A DNA stretch of 64,000 bases from Arthrobacter sp. KBS0703 (GTDB lineage Bacteria; Actinomycetota; Actinomycetes; Actinomycetales; Micrococcaceae), in the NCBI RefSeq assembly GCF_002008315.2, contig NZ_MVDG02000001.1, positions 3,162,001-3,226,000 of the forward strand. Reading direction: 5' to 3'. Each line of letters begins with the position of its first letter. Positions within the stretch are counted from its first letter, which is position 1. Positions 36,691 to 46,138 of this stretch are shown here, piece after piece. The notes beneath the pieces are model-generated. The model was not told where the DNA came from, searched no databases, and worked only from the letters and a program-made list of their open reading frames with translations. A program made the translations under genes and the position numbers.

Positions 36691-36728
36691 GCGTTCATAC
36701 TCTCACGGGCCCGGAATGCGGAGTCCAG

Positions 36729-37193
36729 TCAATGAAGCTCCTTGACCAGGATTTCGCCTTCATCGGCAACGAAACCGCATTTGCGGTAAAAGCCAGCGGC
36801 GTAGGTGTTGGCCGGAACCCATACTTCCGCAACCCCGTTCTCCTTCATCCACGCTTCCATCGCCGCCACCATGCCCCGCCCGATCCCCCGGCGGCGCCAG
36901 TCCGCATGGGTCCCCATCTCCATCAGCAGCAGTTCCGCCCACGGGCCGGAACTCCGGCGGCGCTGCACGTAGCAGTGCAGGAACCCCACCACCTGCCCGT
37001 CCGCCTCAGCCAGCCAAAAAAGCACCGACGGGTCTGACAGGAAGTCCCGGGCGCCGTCGGGCGTCAAGGCGCCCCACCGCTCCGTGGCGGGATCCTGGTC
37101 GAAGACGTTGTCTGTCCGTGCCAGGGCGTTCAAGGACGCGGCGTCCCCGGGTCCGATCCGGCGGACCGTGACTCCGGACGGCAACACGGGCAT
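36729..37193 (-). CDS. GNAT-family N-acetyltransferase
   Basis: 154 residues. Acetyl-CoA-binding motif A is THADWRRRGIGRGMVAAMEA, with VWVPANTYAAGFYRKCGFV in the C-terminal half. ATG at 37193 follows the ybdD stop by 2 bp; GTG at 37205 within ybdD is an alternative. Probably co-translated with cstA-ybdD; substrate unknown. Confidence 0.87.
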   Translation of the reverse strand: MPVLPSGVTVRRIGPGDAASLNALARTDNVFDQDPATERWGALTPDGARDFLSDPSVLFWLAEADGQVVGFLHCYVQRRRSSGPWAELLLMEMGTHADWRRRGIGRGMVAAMEAWMKENGVAEVWVPANTYAAGFYRKCGFVADEGEILVKELH

Positions 37194-37195
37194 GG

Positions 37196-37402
37196 TCAGC
37201 AGCACCTGCCCTCAGGGTTGGCGTCCTGGCGGTCGGTCCGGTCCCGCCAGAATTCCCGTTCGGTCATGGGCGGCCCCTGGTGGCCCGAGGCGGCGTGGTG
37301 CGCCAGGTATTTCCGGTAGGCATCCGCCCCCATCACGCCGCCGAGGTACCGGGCGAACCCCCGGAACCCTTCGGCTATCCCCTTCACGGCCGTCTCACGC
37401 AT
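37196..37402 (-). CDS. YbdD/YjiX-family small protein
   Basis: 68 residues with GFARYLGGVMGADAYRKYLA and EREFWRDRTDRQDANPEGRC, the usual companion of CstA. Its ATG overlaps the cstA TGA by one base (TGATG). In E. coli relatives (YjiX with BtsT, YbdD with CstA) the pair is linked to pyruvate uptake. Confidence 0.9.
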   Translation of the reverse strand: MRETAVKGIAEGFRGFARYLGGVMGADAYRKYLAHHAASGHQGPPMTEREFWRDRTDRQDANPEGRCC

Positions 37403-39702
37403 CAGTGGTGCGCTGGCCTTTCCAGCCGCTGTTCGGCAGGCAGACGGTTCCACTCGGCCATGATTTCGCGTTCCGCCGCCGTGGGAACAAACCCTGCCGG
37501 CGCGAAGGTCGCCGACGGCACGGCCGGATCCTCGTGGTCACCCCGGGCAGCCCCGGCAGCCCCGTTGCGGAAGGCCTGCACGGTGGCGACCGTCGCCGTA
37601 ATGATGACAATGATGCTCAGCACGACGAAGATCACCGACAGCCATCCCTGGATCATGGTGTTCCGGACCACGGCCTCCATGGCGGCCTGGGTCTTGGCGG
37701 ATCCGAAGGAGGTCTTGCCGTCCGCAAGCGCCTTGGCGAAGGCCGCGTTGTTGGCGAAATAACCCACGGCCGGGACCGGGGAGAAGATCTTGTGGAAGCT
37801 GGCCGTGATGGTCACGACAGCAGCGAAGGCCAGCGGAGCCGCCACGACCCAAAGATATTTAAAGGAGCCGCGCTTGGCCGCAATGGCCATGCAGACCGAA
37901 AGGGCAATGGCGGCAAGCAGCTGGTTGGCGATTCCGAAGAGCGGGAACAGGGTGTTGATGCCGCCCAGCGGGTCGGTGACGCCCATGATCAAGACCGCGC
38001 CCCAGGCGGCCACCATGATGGCGGTGCAGAGCCAGGCACCCGCGCGCCAGGACGCCTCCTTGAACTTGGGCACAAAGTTCCCGATCGAATCCTGCAGCAT
38101 AAAGCGGGCAACCCGCGTGCCGGCGTCGACTGCCGTCAGGATGAACAGGGCCTCGAACATGATGGCGAAGTGGTACCAGAACGCCATCATGGCCGTGCCG
38201 CCGACGAACTGCTGCATGATGTGGGCAAGTCCGACGGCCAGCGTGGGCGCACCGCCGGTGCGGGAGACAATGCTTTCTTCGCCTACGTTGGCCGCCGTCT
38301 GGGCCAGGAAGTCCGGCGTGATGTTCACGCCCGAGAGCCCCAGGCCGTTGACCCAGGCTGCCGCGGTTTCCACGGTGCCGCCGGTCAAAGCCGCCGGCGA
38401 ATTCATGGCGAAGTACAGTCCGCGGTCAATCGAAATGGCGGCGACAAGGGCCATGATGGCCACGAATGACTCCATCAGCATGCCGCCGTAGCCGATGAGG
38501 CGCGTCTGGCGTTCCTTTTCGATCAGTTTCGGTGTGGTGCCGGAGGCGATCAGGGCGTGGAACCCGGACAGGGCGCCGCAGGCAATGGTGACGAAGAGGA
38601 ACGGGAACAGGGCTCCCGAGAACACCGGACCGTTGTCCCGGCCGGCGAACTCGCTGAAGGCCGGAACGGTGATTTCGGGGCGGACCACGATGATGGCCAG
38701 CGCCAGCATGACGATGACACCGATCTTCATGAACGTGGAGAGATAGTCGCGCGGAGCGAGGAGCAGCCACACCGGAAGGATGGCGGCGATGAAGCCGTAG
38801 ACGATCAGGCCCCAGGCGATGGTGACCTTGTCCAGGTGGAAGAACGCGGCGCCCCACTCGGTGCCGGCCACGGCGCCGCCGCCGATGATGGCGGCCATGA
38901 GCAGGACGAAGCCGATAAGGGAAACTTCCATGATCTTGCCGGGCCGGATGAAGCGCAGATACACGCCCATGAAGAGGGCGATCGGGATGGTCATGCCCAC
39001 GGAGAAGACGCCCCACGGGCTTTCGCCGAGCGCGTTGACGACGACGAGCGCCAGGATGGCGACGATGATCACCATGATGAGCAGGGTGGCGATGAGGGCG
39101 GCGGTGCCGCCGATTACGCCGAGTTCCTCACGGGCCATCTGGCCCAGGGAGCGGCCGCCCCGGCGCATGGAGAAGAACAGGACCAGGTAGTCCTGGACGG
39201 CACCGGCCAGCACGACGCCGAGAATGATCCAGATGGTGCCGGGCAGGTAGCCCATCTGGGCTGCGATGACGGGTCCCACCAGCGGCCCGGCGCCTGCGAT
39301 GGCGGCGAAGTGGTGGCCGAACAGGACGTTGCGGTCCGTGCGGACATAGTCCTTGCCGTCGGCCTTGTATTCGGCCGGGGTGGCGCGGCGGTCGTTCGGC
39401 TTGGTGATGTACCGTTCGATCACTTTCGAGTAGAAGCGGTAGCCGATCAGGTACGTACAGACGGACGCAAACACGAACCAGATCGCATTGACCGTCTCCC
39501 CCCGGATGATCGCCAGCATGAACCAGGCCACGCCGCCCAGCAGCGCTATCGCTGCCCAGATCGCGATCTTCGCGGGCGTCCAGTTGCGGTCTTCCGCCTC
39601 GAGGACGGCCTCGTCCACGGCGGTAGGCGGCAGCAAGGGATCCGGTGTTAGCTCCAGATCCTCGTCCGCCGTCCGAGCACTGCCATCCGGCATGCTGCTC
39701 AT
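37402..39702 (-). CDS. cstA: Carbon starvation protein CstA family (pyruvate/peptide transporter)
   Basis: 766 residues, 16 or more membrane segments. CstA signatures: NVLFGHHFAAIAGAGPLVGP, MGYLPGTIWIILGVVLAGAV, GALSGFHALIASGTTPK, and MFEALFILTAVDAGTRVARF. ATG at 39702 with AAGGAGG 4 nt upstream, so strongly translated. It is expected to import pyruvate or peptides on carbon starvation. Confidence 0.94.
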   Translation of the reverse strand: MSSMPDGSARTADEDLELTPDPLLPPTAVDEAVLEAEDRNWTPAKIAIWAAIALLGGVAWFMLAIIRGETVNAIWFVFASVCTYLIGYRFYSKVIERYITKPNDRRATPAEYKADGKDYVRTDRNVLFGHHFAAIAGAGPLVGPVIAAQMGYLPGTIWIILGVVLAGAVQDYLVLFFSMRRGGRSLGQMAREELGVIGGTAALIATLLIMVIIVAILALVVVNALGESPWGVFSVGMTIPIALFMGVYLRFIRPGKIMEVSLIGFVLLMAAIIGGGAVAGTEWGAAFFHLDKVTIAWGLIVYGFIAAILPVWLLLAPRDYLSTFMKIGVIVMLALAIIVVRPEITVPAFSEFAGRDNGPVFSGALFPFLFVTIACGALSGFHALIASGTTPKLIEKERQTRLIGYGGMLMESFVAIMALVAAISIDRGLYFAMNSPAALTGGTVETAAAWVNGLGLSGVNITPDFLAQTAANVGEESIVSRTGGAPTLAVGLAHIMQQFVGGTAMMAFWYHFAIMFEALFILTAVDAGTRVARFMLQDSIGNFVPKFKEASWRAGAWLCTAIMVAAWGAVLIMGVTDPLGGINTLFPLFGIANQLLAAIALSVCMAIAAKRGSFKYLWVVAAPLAFAAVVTITASFHKIFSPVPAVGYFANNAAFAKALADGKTSFGSAKTQAAMEAVVRNTMIQGWLSVIFVVLSIIVIITATVATVQAFRNGAAGAARGDHEDPAVPSATFAPAGFVPTAAEREIMAEWNRLPAEQRLERPAHH

Positions 39703-39849
39703 GTCTCCTCCTTGAGATCAAAAATGTGATGTGGCTCTCTCTTGCGCACCCTACCAAGGGCGCCAGGAACCGCCGGGCACATTTGCGAGGTGCCGCCGGC
39801 CGGCGCGCCGAGCGGTAGGGCAGGCGCGCTGAACGGGCCAACCGTGCAG

Positions 39850-39887
39850 CTGTCTCTTATACACATCTAGATGTGTATAAGAGACAG
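39850..39887. other. Nextera mate-pair junction adapter (assembly artefact), copy 6
   Basis: Full 38-bp junction just downstream of the permease stop and upstream of cstA. Confidence 0.98.
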
Positions 39888-39893
39888 GAGGCG

Positions 39894-42070
39894 CTAAGCG
39901 CCCACGCCGCGCCGGGACATGGGCAGGCGGGCTGTCTCTTATACACATCTAGATGTGTATAAGAGACAGCGCCAGGGCCCCTCCGCTCAGCGGCACGGCC
40001 ACGAGCAGGGCCAGCAGCTGCAGCCATGGGACCACCGGGGCGGCGAGGGTACGGGTTGCCGCCGTGACCAGGACGGCAGGCACCACTCCCGCTATAAGTC
40101 CCATCAACGTCCCCAGCCCAGCCGTCATCAGCGACTGTGCTCCCGCCATGGACTTCCGGAGCCGCGGCGGCGCCCCGACTCCGGCGAGGGTCATGTGGTC
40201 GCTCCGGGCATCCGCCAGGGCCAGCCCGGCGGTGATCCCAGCGGCGCTCAGCGTGATCAGGGCACTCAGGCCGACGAGCAGCCACAGCACGGACGAACTG
40301 TCGCGGTCCGCGCCCGCCTCAACATGGAGGGCGGCGGGCTGGGTCCCATAGATTCCGGCGAGCGCGGCCGAGGCTTTGTCCAGCTCAGCTGCGGACGGGT
40401 ACCCGAAGAGCTGGATCAGCAGGGCCGCCGGTTCCACATGGATGCCCAGACGGGAGGCGGCGTCGGCTGAGATGACGCCATAGTAGGGCACCGGCACCTC
40501 CGGGCTTTCCACCACCGCCGGCAGGCTGTGGTCGCTGACCACCTCGAAGTCAGCCCGATTGTTCGGTCCGGTCACAGGCCGCCGGAGGTCATAGGCCTGC
40601 AGTACTGTTTGCCCGTCCTTCACGAAGACCGGGTTGCTCACCACCATCCCGCCGCCCGCAAGCGCTTCCAGGGCATCCCTGCCCGGCTTTCTCCCCAGCA
40701 GGGCTTCGAGCTCTGCCGCGCCGCCGACGATGAGCTGAGGGATCTGGCCGCTGATTCCCAGAGGAAGCATCGATCCCTGGCAGCGCGAGTCGCCGGCGTT
40801 CAGGACCAGTCCCTGCTGCGTGGCGGGGCATTCATTGCCTGCCGGCACGGCCAGCTTGTACTCGAGGCAGTTGCCGTCATCCGGACGGGAGGAACCCGTG
40901 GCCCCGGCCCTCATATTGCAGTTCTGAGCCACCGGTGACGCCAACACCCGCGTCCACTCCACCGTCCCGAGCGCACCCTCAAGCGCGCCGGTGACCGCCG
41001 CGGGATCAATGACCCTGACAGGTGCCACCGACCCGTCCGCCAGCAGCGGTCCCGTCTCAGCGAGGGGCAGGGCCGCCTGGTTTTCCCGCGCCGACCAGGG
41101 GTGCGTCTGCCGTGCGCTCTCAAACTGGCTGGCGGCCAGGACCATCACGGCGCTGGCCAAGGTGGCGGCGGCAAGGATGGCGGCCACGGCGGGGACGGTG
41201 CGGCTGCGGTTGCGTGCCGCGTCCCTGGCGGCCATCCGTGCGGGCAACGGAAGCCACCCGCTGCGGGCTGTCAGCACCGCCACCACGCCGCCCGTGAGGA
41301 GCACCAGGGCGGCCGCAGTCAGGACGGCGCCCCCTATCAGCAGCCCGGCCACGAGCGGCGTCCGGGACGCCAGGACATCGGGGGCGTCTCCAACCATGCC
41401 CAGGCCCGTGCCCGCCGCCAGCGCAGCCACGGCAATGATCAGCAGGAGGACGCCGATTCTGGCCGGCCAGCGCTGGGCTGCCGACGACGCCCTGCCGGGA
41501 CTTCAGCGCGCCCAGCACAGCCTGCCTGGCGACCTGGCCGGCAGGCACGGCAGCAGCAAGAAGGCAGGCGAGGAGTCCCATGCCCATGGCCGCGGCGATC
41601 AGCGGCGCGTCCGGATGGAACCCGGGAAACCGCACAGAACCCAGGAGCGGGACTTCGGCAGCGCCCACCGAGACCCTGAGCGTCAGCTGCGACTCCGTGA
41701 GGACGCTGTATCCGGTCGGGATGGCGTCCTTGGGGTCCCGTGGCACGAAGTCCGGGTCGCGGGCGTAGTTCCGCGACCCCGCCACTGTTTCCACGACGGG
41801 GTTCTGGACCATGTCCGCGTTGTAGGCGCCCATGGTCCGGAGCCTCGCCTGCGTGCTCCCCAGCTGGTGCTGGACACGCTCGGCGGGTGTCTCCTGCATG
41901 CTCTGCACAAGAGTTGCGGCCCCGGCCATGCCGGCGACGGGCACCATGATCAGCAGGACGATCAGGAGCGAACGGCCCCTGTGCCGGCTGATGTCCCTGC
42001 GTGCCATCCGCAGGGCGACGCGGAAGCTGTGCCGGCGCCCGCCGGGCGCCGGTTTGAGGTCGATCGCCAC
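39894..42070 (-). CDS. FtsX-like ABC transporter permease, broken by adapters and a frameshift
   Basis: N-terminal part (GTG 42070) with RVALRMARRDISRHRGRSLL and a first TM; a periplasmic domain; then FtsX-type TM cores including GITAGLALADARSDHMTLAG. A one-base indel near 41490-41500 separates the frames ending AVLGALKSRQ and continuing QRWPARIGVLLLI. The 44 bases at 39888-39931 between adapters read RLPMSRRGVGA-stop, a typical FtsX-family C-terminus, so the stop is at 39894. The TGA of the ATPase gene lies 2 bp upstream of the GTG. Probable MacB-type lipoprotein or peptide exporter. Confidence 0.82.
39932..39969. other. Nextera mate-pair junction adapter (assembly artefact), copy 7
   Basis: Full 38-bp junction inside the permease gene. 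Confidence 0.98.
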
Positions 42071-42071
42071 G

Positions 42072-42809
42072 TCAGAAGCAGGTCCGTGCCAGCAGTATCG
42101 CGGGATCGTGCATGGCCGCCGCCTCGTCCACGATCCGGCCGTCGCGGATGAACACCACCCGGTCCGCCCAAGCCGCGTGCCGGGCCTCGTGAGTGACGAG
42201 CATGACGGCAGCCCCGGCGTCTGCCCGTTCCCGCAGCACCTCCATCACGCCGTGGCCGCTGGTCGAATCCAGGGCCCCGGTGGGTTCGTCGGCGAGGATC
42301 AGCCTCCGGTCCCCCACGATGGCCCGCGCGATGGCCACGCGCTGCTGCTGCCCGCCGGACATCTCGTCCATGAACCGGTCGGCCAGTTCGGGGATGCCCA
42401 CCTGCCGCAGGGCGTCCACGGCCTGGCGGTGGGCTTTCTTGGCCTGCACGCCGTCCAGTTCCAGCGGCAGGGCCACGTTTTCCGCCGCCGACAACGTGGG
42501 GATCAGGTTGAAGTCCTGGAAGACGTAACCCACTGCGCGCCGGCGCAGCCGCGCGAGTTCGTTGAGTCCGAGCCCCGCCAGCGGCGTGGATTCCACAAAG
42601 ACACCGCCCGACGTCGGGCGGTCCAGTCCGCCGGCCAGCGACAGCAGGGATGACTTGCCGGACCCGGACGGACCCATCACAGCAACGAACTCGCCCGCGC
42701 TGACGGTGAGGTCAACGTCGCGCAGGGCTGCGACCGCCGTCGCACCCCGGCCGAAGGTCCTGCTCACCCTGGCGAGTTCCAGGACCTGCCGCGGCGCGTG
42801 GACGCTCAA
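42072..42809 (-). CDS. ABC transporter ATP-binding protein (LolD/MacB type)
   Basis: 245 residues. Walker A GPSGSGKSS, Q-loop FQDFNL, signature MSGGQQQRVAIARAI, Walker B RLILADEPTGALDS and His switch VTHEARHA. It energises the FtsX-like permease encoded next. TTG at 42809 overlaps the padR stop (TTGA) and has GGAG 8 nt upstream. Confidence 0.93.
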   Translation of the reverse strand: MSVHAPRQVLELARVSRTFGRGATAVAALRDVDLTVSAGEFVAVMGPSGSGKSSLLSLAGGLDRPTSGGVFVESTPLAGLGLNELARLRRRAVGYVFQDFNLIPTLSAAENVALPLELDGVQAKKAHRQAVDALRQVGIPELADRFMDEMSGGQQQRVAIARAIVGDRRLILADEPTGALDSTSGHGVMEVLRERADAGAAVMLVTHEARHAAWADRVVFIRDGRIVDEAAAMHDPAILLARTCF

Positions 42810-43420
42810 CGCCGCGTCTCCGCGTTGAGCGGGGCTGCCTCTTCCACAGTGACCCCGTTGGACGTTTTGCGTACGGCAGTGTGCGTGCCGGCCGTCTGCG
42901 AAAGCTGGACCATGCGGGCTTCGCACAGGTCCAGCCAGCGGACTTCCGCTTCGGTCTGGAAAATCAGCGAATCCAGCACCAGCAGCCAGGCGGTGTCGCC
43001 CGGGCGCTGGCTGGCAGCTGTATCCCGCCGGGACTTCGTGTAGTCCTGCAGCGCCCGCATGGAAGCCACGCGCTGCGCCTGAATGATGGCGGCCACATCC
43101 ACGCCGGGCAGCGTGACGGCGAGCGCCAGTTTGATGGCGAGCTCGTTCCGCGGCGGATTGGTCCGCTCCGCCGGCGTGGCGAACCAGCCCTGGACCTCGG
43201 CCTTGCCGGCGGCCGTAATGCTGTAGACCACGTGGCCTTCGCCGTCGCCGCCGTCGTTGCTGACGAGGCCGTCGCGCTCGAGGCGGTCCAGTGTGGTGTA
43301 GACCTGCCCGATGTTCAGCGGCCAGGTGGACCCGGTGCGGTCCTCGAATTCGGCCCTGAGCTGGTAGCCGTAGCGCGGCTGGTCCTGCAGCAGGGCGAGG
43401 AGGCTGTGGCGGATGGACAT
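42806..43420 (-). CDS. PadR-family transcriptional regulator
   Basis: 204 residues. N-terminal winged helix (RHSLLALLQDQPRYGYQLRA, QVYTTLDRLERDGLV) and a C-terminal helical dimerisation domain. First gene of padR-ATPase-permease, so a likely sensor and repressor of the exporter. ATG at 43420 with AAGGAG 6 nt upstream. Confidence 0.93.
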   Translation of the reverse strand: MSIRHSLLALLQDQPRYGYQLRAEFEDRTGSTWPLNIGQVYTTLDRLERDGLVSNDGGDGEGHVVYSITAAGKAEVQGWFATPAERTNPPRNELAIKLALAVTLPGVDVAAIIQAQRVASMRALQDYTKSRRDTAASQRPGDTAWLLVLDSLIFQTEAEVRWLDLCEARMVQLSQTAGTHTAVRKTSNGVTVEEAAPLNAETRR

Positions 43421-43442
43421 GTTGCTCCTTGGCTAGGAAGGC

Positions 43443-43481
43443 CGCGGTATGCACCGACCCCCAAGACCGGTGCATACCGCG
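43443..43481. promoter_or_regulatory. Predicted PadR operator
   Basis: Perfect 14-bp inverted repeat CGCGGTATGCACCG with 11-bp spacer, lying just downstream of the padR -10 box, where a bound repressor would block transcription. Confidence 0.65.
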
Positions 43482-43490
43482 TATGGTTCG

Positions 43491-43519
43491 AGCCTAGCGG
43501 CATTGTCCGGACATGGCAA
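43491..43519 (-). promoter_or_regulatory. Promoter of the padR-ABC operon
   Basis: On the minus strand TTGCCA (43519-43514), exactly 17 bp, then TAGGCT (43496-43491); start site expected near 43485, inside or beside the operator. Confidence 0.65.
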
Positions 43520-43573
43520 TACCGGGTATGTATGGTGAAGGACCCGCCCGCCAGAACCGGCGGCAATCGCCTG

Positions 43574-44557
43574 CTACATGACCAGCAGGATCTTGCCCAC
43601 GTGTTCACCGGAGTCGAAGTACTCATGGGCTGCCCGGACCTGGCCCACTGGAAACGTCTTTGCCACGAGCGGGTGGATCCGTCCTGCCGCGATCAGGGGC
43701 CAGACGGCATCGCGGACGGCGGTCATGATCACGCCCTTCTCTTCCACCGGCCTGGGCCTGAGTGCTGTGGCAACGACGGCCGCACGCTTGCGGAGGAGCT
43801 GCCCCAGGTCCAGTTCGCCCTTGGCGCCACCCTGCAGTCCGATGACGATGAGGCGGCCGTAGTCCGCAAGGGCATCGACGTTCTGTTGCAGGTACTTGGC
43901 GCCAACGACATCCAGGATCACGTCGGCGCCCTTGCCGCCGTTCTGGGCCCGGAGGCTGTCGGCGAAATTCTCCTCGGCGTAGTTGATGGCGATGTCCGCC
44001 CCGAGGAAGGCCTTGGCCGTGCTGACCTTCTCCTCGGTACCGGCCGTGGCGGCGACAGTTGCACCGATGGCCTTCGCGAACTGGATGGCCATGGTGCCGA
44101 TTCCGCCGGTGGCGCCGTGGATCAGGACGGTCTCGCCGGGCTGAAGCTGTGCGGTCATGATGAGGTTCGAGTACACGGTGGCCGCAACCTCCGGGAGGGC
44201 CGCCGCGGTCACCAGGTCAACGCCGTCGGGAATCCTCACTACCTGCTCCGAGCGGACCGCTACCTGCTGCGCGTAGCCGCCGCCCGCGAGCAAGGCCACC
44301 ACCTTGTCTCCGATGGAAAACGGCTTCGTGACGCCCGGACCGAATCCGGCGATGCGGCCGGAGACTTCCAGGCCCGGAATTTCCGAGGCGCCGGGAGGCG
44401 GCGGGTAGTAGCCCTTCCGCTGCTGCACGTCGGCACGGTTCAGGCCCGCGGCCACGACGTCGATCAGGACCTCGCCCTCGCCCGGCACCGGGGCGGGCAC
44501 GTCCCGGACTTCCAGCTTTTCGGGCCCGCCCGGCTCCGAGATGTAGACGGCTTTCAT
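43574..44557 (-). CDS. NAD(P)H-quinone oxidoreductase (MDR family, PIG3-like)
   Basis: 327 residues with GLNRADVQQRKGYYPPPPGA, the Rossmann motif HGATGGIGTMAIQFAKAIG and DVILDVVGAKYLQ. No catalytic zinc cysteines, as in the quinone-oxidoreductase branch. ATG at 44557 follows GGGAG; the frame is open to 44593. Confidence 0.92.
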   Translation of the reverse strand: MKAVYISEPGGPEKLEVRDVPAPVPGEGEVLIDVVAAGLNRADVQQRKGYYPPPPGASEIPGLEVSGRIAGFGPGVTKPFSIGDKVVALLAGGGYAQQVAVRSEQVVRIPDGVDLVTAAALPEVAATVYSNLIMTAQLQPGETVLIHGATGGIGTMAIQFAKAIGATVAATAGTEEKVSTAKAFLGADIAINYAEENFADSLRAQNGGKGADVILDVVGAKYLQQNVDALADYGRLIVIGLQGGAKGELDLGQLLRKRAAVVATALRPRPVEEKGVIMTAVRDAVWPLIAAGRIHPLVAKTFPVGQVRAAHEYFDSGEHVGKILLVM

Positions 44558-44670
44558 GGAGAACTCCCGATTTCCTAGCTGATTACTGCCCAAAAATAGT
44601 GTGCACCGGCAGCAACCGCCACACTCCGGTTTTTGTTGCAGCCAACTGCCTATGAAACACTACTAGTTAG

Positions 44671-44758
44671 GGAAGGTTGTCCGAGCGGCCGAAGGAGCTG
44701 GTCTTGAAAACCAGTGTGCGGTAACCCCGTACCAAGAGTTCGAATCTCTTACCTTCCG
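44671..44758 (+). tRNA. tRNA-Ser (anticodon TGA)
   Basis: Acceptor GGAAGGT/ACCTTCC, anticodon stem CTGGT/ACCAG with loop CTTGAAA, long variable arm, T arm AAGAG-TTCGAAT-CTCTT, discriminator G. 88 nt; CCA not encoded. Confidence 0.96.
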
Positions 44759-44782
44759 CGCAGTGCAGTCAGAGCACAAAGT

Positions 44783-44824
44783 AGGGCCGGTTGGGCCAAT
44801 CGAAAGGTTGGTCCGGCCGGCCCT
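44783..44824 (+). terminator. Terminator after tRNA-Ser
   Basis: Imperfect 18-bp stem beginning AGGGCCGG around CGAAAG, then TTCTGCG. Confidence 0.6.
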
Positions 44825-45016
44825 TCTGCGTAAGCAAGTAGAGCTGCTGGCGATGACTCCAAAAGCAGGTAGACCGAGTACCTGCTCCGCAGAAATCGAG
44901 TACGCACCACGCATGCGCGGACGGCCGCCGAGGGCGTTCACTGGAATCAGCATTGCTCCTGCCGCCACAAGCGGAAAGGGCATCCGCGTCGCAGGGATTG
45001 GGGGAGGTTCGCCGTC

Positions 45017-45148
45017 ATGACCAAGTCTGACAAGCAGAGCCTTAGGTACTCGGACTACTACTGGTGCATGTCCCTGAAGGACTTCATTGAGTGGGTCGAA
45101 GCGGACGACGACCAGGAACCCGCAACGTCGTATTCGGACCAGCGCTGA
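45017..45148 (+). CDS. 43-residue small protein
   Basis: ATG at 45017 preceded by GGAGG; the product has YSDYYWCMSLKDFIEWVEAD and a polar acidic tail. Aromatic-rich and without transmembrane segments. No family recognised. Biased, sensible composition and a good Shine-Dalgarno argue that it is real; a 103-bp gap separates it from the following VOC gene. Confidence 0.55.
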   Translation: MTKSDKQSLRYSDYYWCMSLKDFIEWVEADDDQEPATSYSDQR

Positions 45149-45251
45149 CGTCCTGGCCATTGAAACCGTCAGACCCCGGGCATAGTGTCGAACCTGTCTC
45201 CATATCCCTTTGACCTGCGGACTGCTCCGCGGCCCACAACAGGAGCTGACT

Positions 45252-46058
45252 ATGCCCACCCCTGACATCACGCCCGGCGCACCCTGCTGGATTGACCTGA
45301 TGACCTCCAACACGGAGACCGCCCGGCAGTTCTATGGCGAACTGTTCGGCTGGGACTTCCAGACCGGGGACCAGGAAAAATACGGCGGTTACATCACCGC
45401 CAACAAGAACGGCAAACTGGTCGCCGGAATCATGCAGAAGCAGGAAGAACAGGCGGCCATGCCGGACATGTGGTCCACCTACCTGCGCACCGACGACGCC
45501 GCCGCCACGGCTGCCGCTGTCGCGGCCAACGGCGGCCAGGTCTACATGGAACCCATGGATGTTCCCGAACAGGGACACATGGCTTTCTTCGGGGATGCTT
45601 CCGGTGCCGCTATCGGCGTCTGGCAGCCCCGCGAAATGCGCGGCTACGAGCTCGTCGCCGAGCCAGGCGCACCTGCCTGGCACGAGCTTCACACCAAGGA
45701 CTACGCCGCCGCGGTGAAGTTCTATGAGGACGTCTTCGGGTGGAACACCGACGTCATGAGCGACACGCCGGAATTCCGCTACACCACCTTGGGCGCCGGG
45801 CGGGAAGCGAAGGCCGGCATCATGGACGCGTCGGGCTACCTCCCCGCCGAAGTCCCGTCCAACTGGCAGGTCTACTTCGCCGTGGAAGACGCCAACTCGT
45901 CCATCGAAAAGGCCGTTGGCATGGGTGCAACCCTCGTGGACGGACCTGACGATACGCCGTTCGGACGGCTGGCCACCCTGGCCGATCCCACCGGCGCCAG
46001 GTTCAAGATCGTCCAGGACACCGGCCAGGGCGCTGAGGCCCAGGCCACGGGCGCGTGA
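45252..46058 (+). CDS. VOC-family protein (two glyoxalase-like modules)
   Basis: 268 residues; both modules carry the xxFYxxxFGW motif (ARQFYGELFGWDF, AVKFYEDVFGWNT), with GAPAWHELHTKDYAAAV and LADPTGARFKIVQ. Similar to hydroxylase-like VOC proteins; substrate unknown. AGGAG precedes ATG at 45252 by 6 nt. Confidence 0.9.
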   Translation: MPTPDITPGAPCWIDLMTSNTETARQFYGELFGWDFQTGDQEKYGGYITANKNGKLVAGIMQKQEEQAAMPDMWSTYLRTDDAAATAAAVAANGGQVYMEPMDVPEQGHMAFFGDASGAAIGVWQPREMRGYELVAEPGAPAWHELHTKDYAAAVKFYEDVFGWNTDVMSDTPEFRYTTLGAGREAKAGIMDASGYLPAEVPSNWQVYFAVEDANSSIEKAVGMGATLVDGPDDTPFGRLATLADPTGARFKIVQDTGQGAEAQATGA

Positions 46059-46138
46059 AGCCCGCCAGGTAGCACAACGTCGCCGGCTGGCTCCGGTACT
46101 CCGTCGCGTGGAACGACTACCGGAGATGCCCGCAGGGG

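Noticed and set aside
44763..45020. An 85-codon frame after tRNA-Ser
   Set aside because: It runs through the terminator hairpin and has no Shine-Dalgarno; the overlapping 43-codon frame is better.
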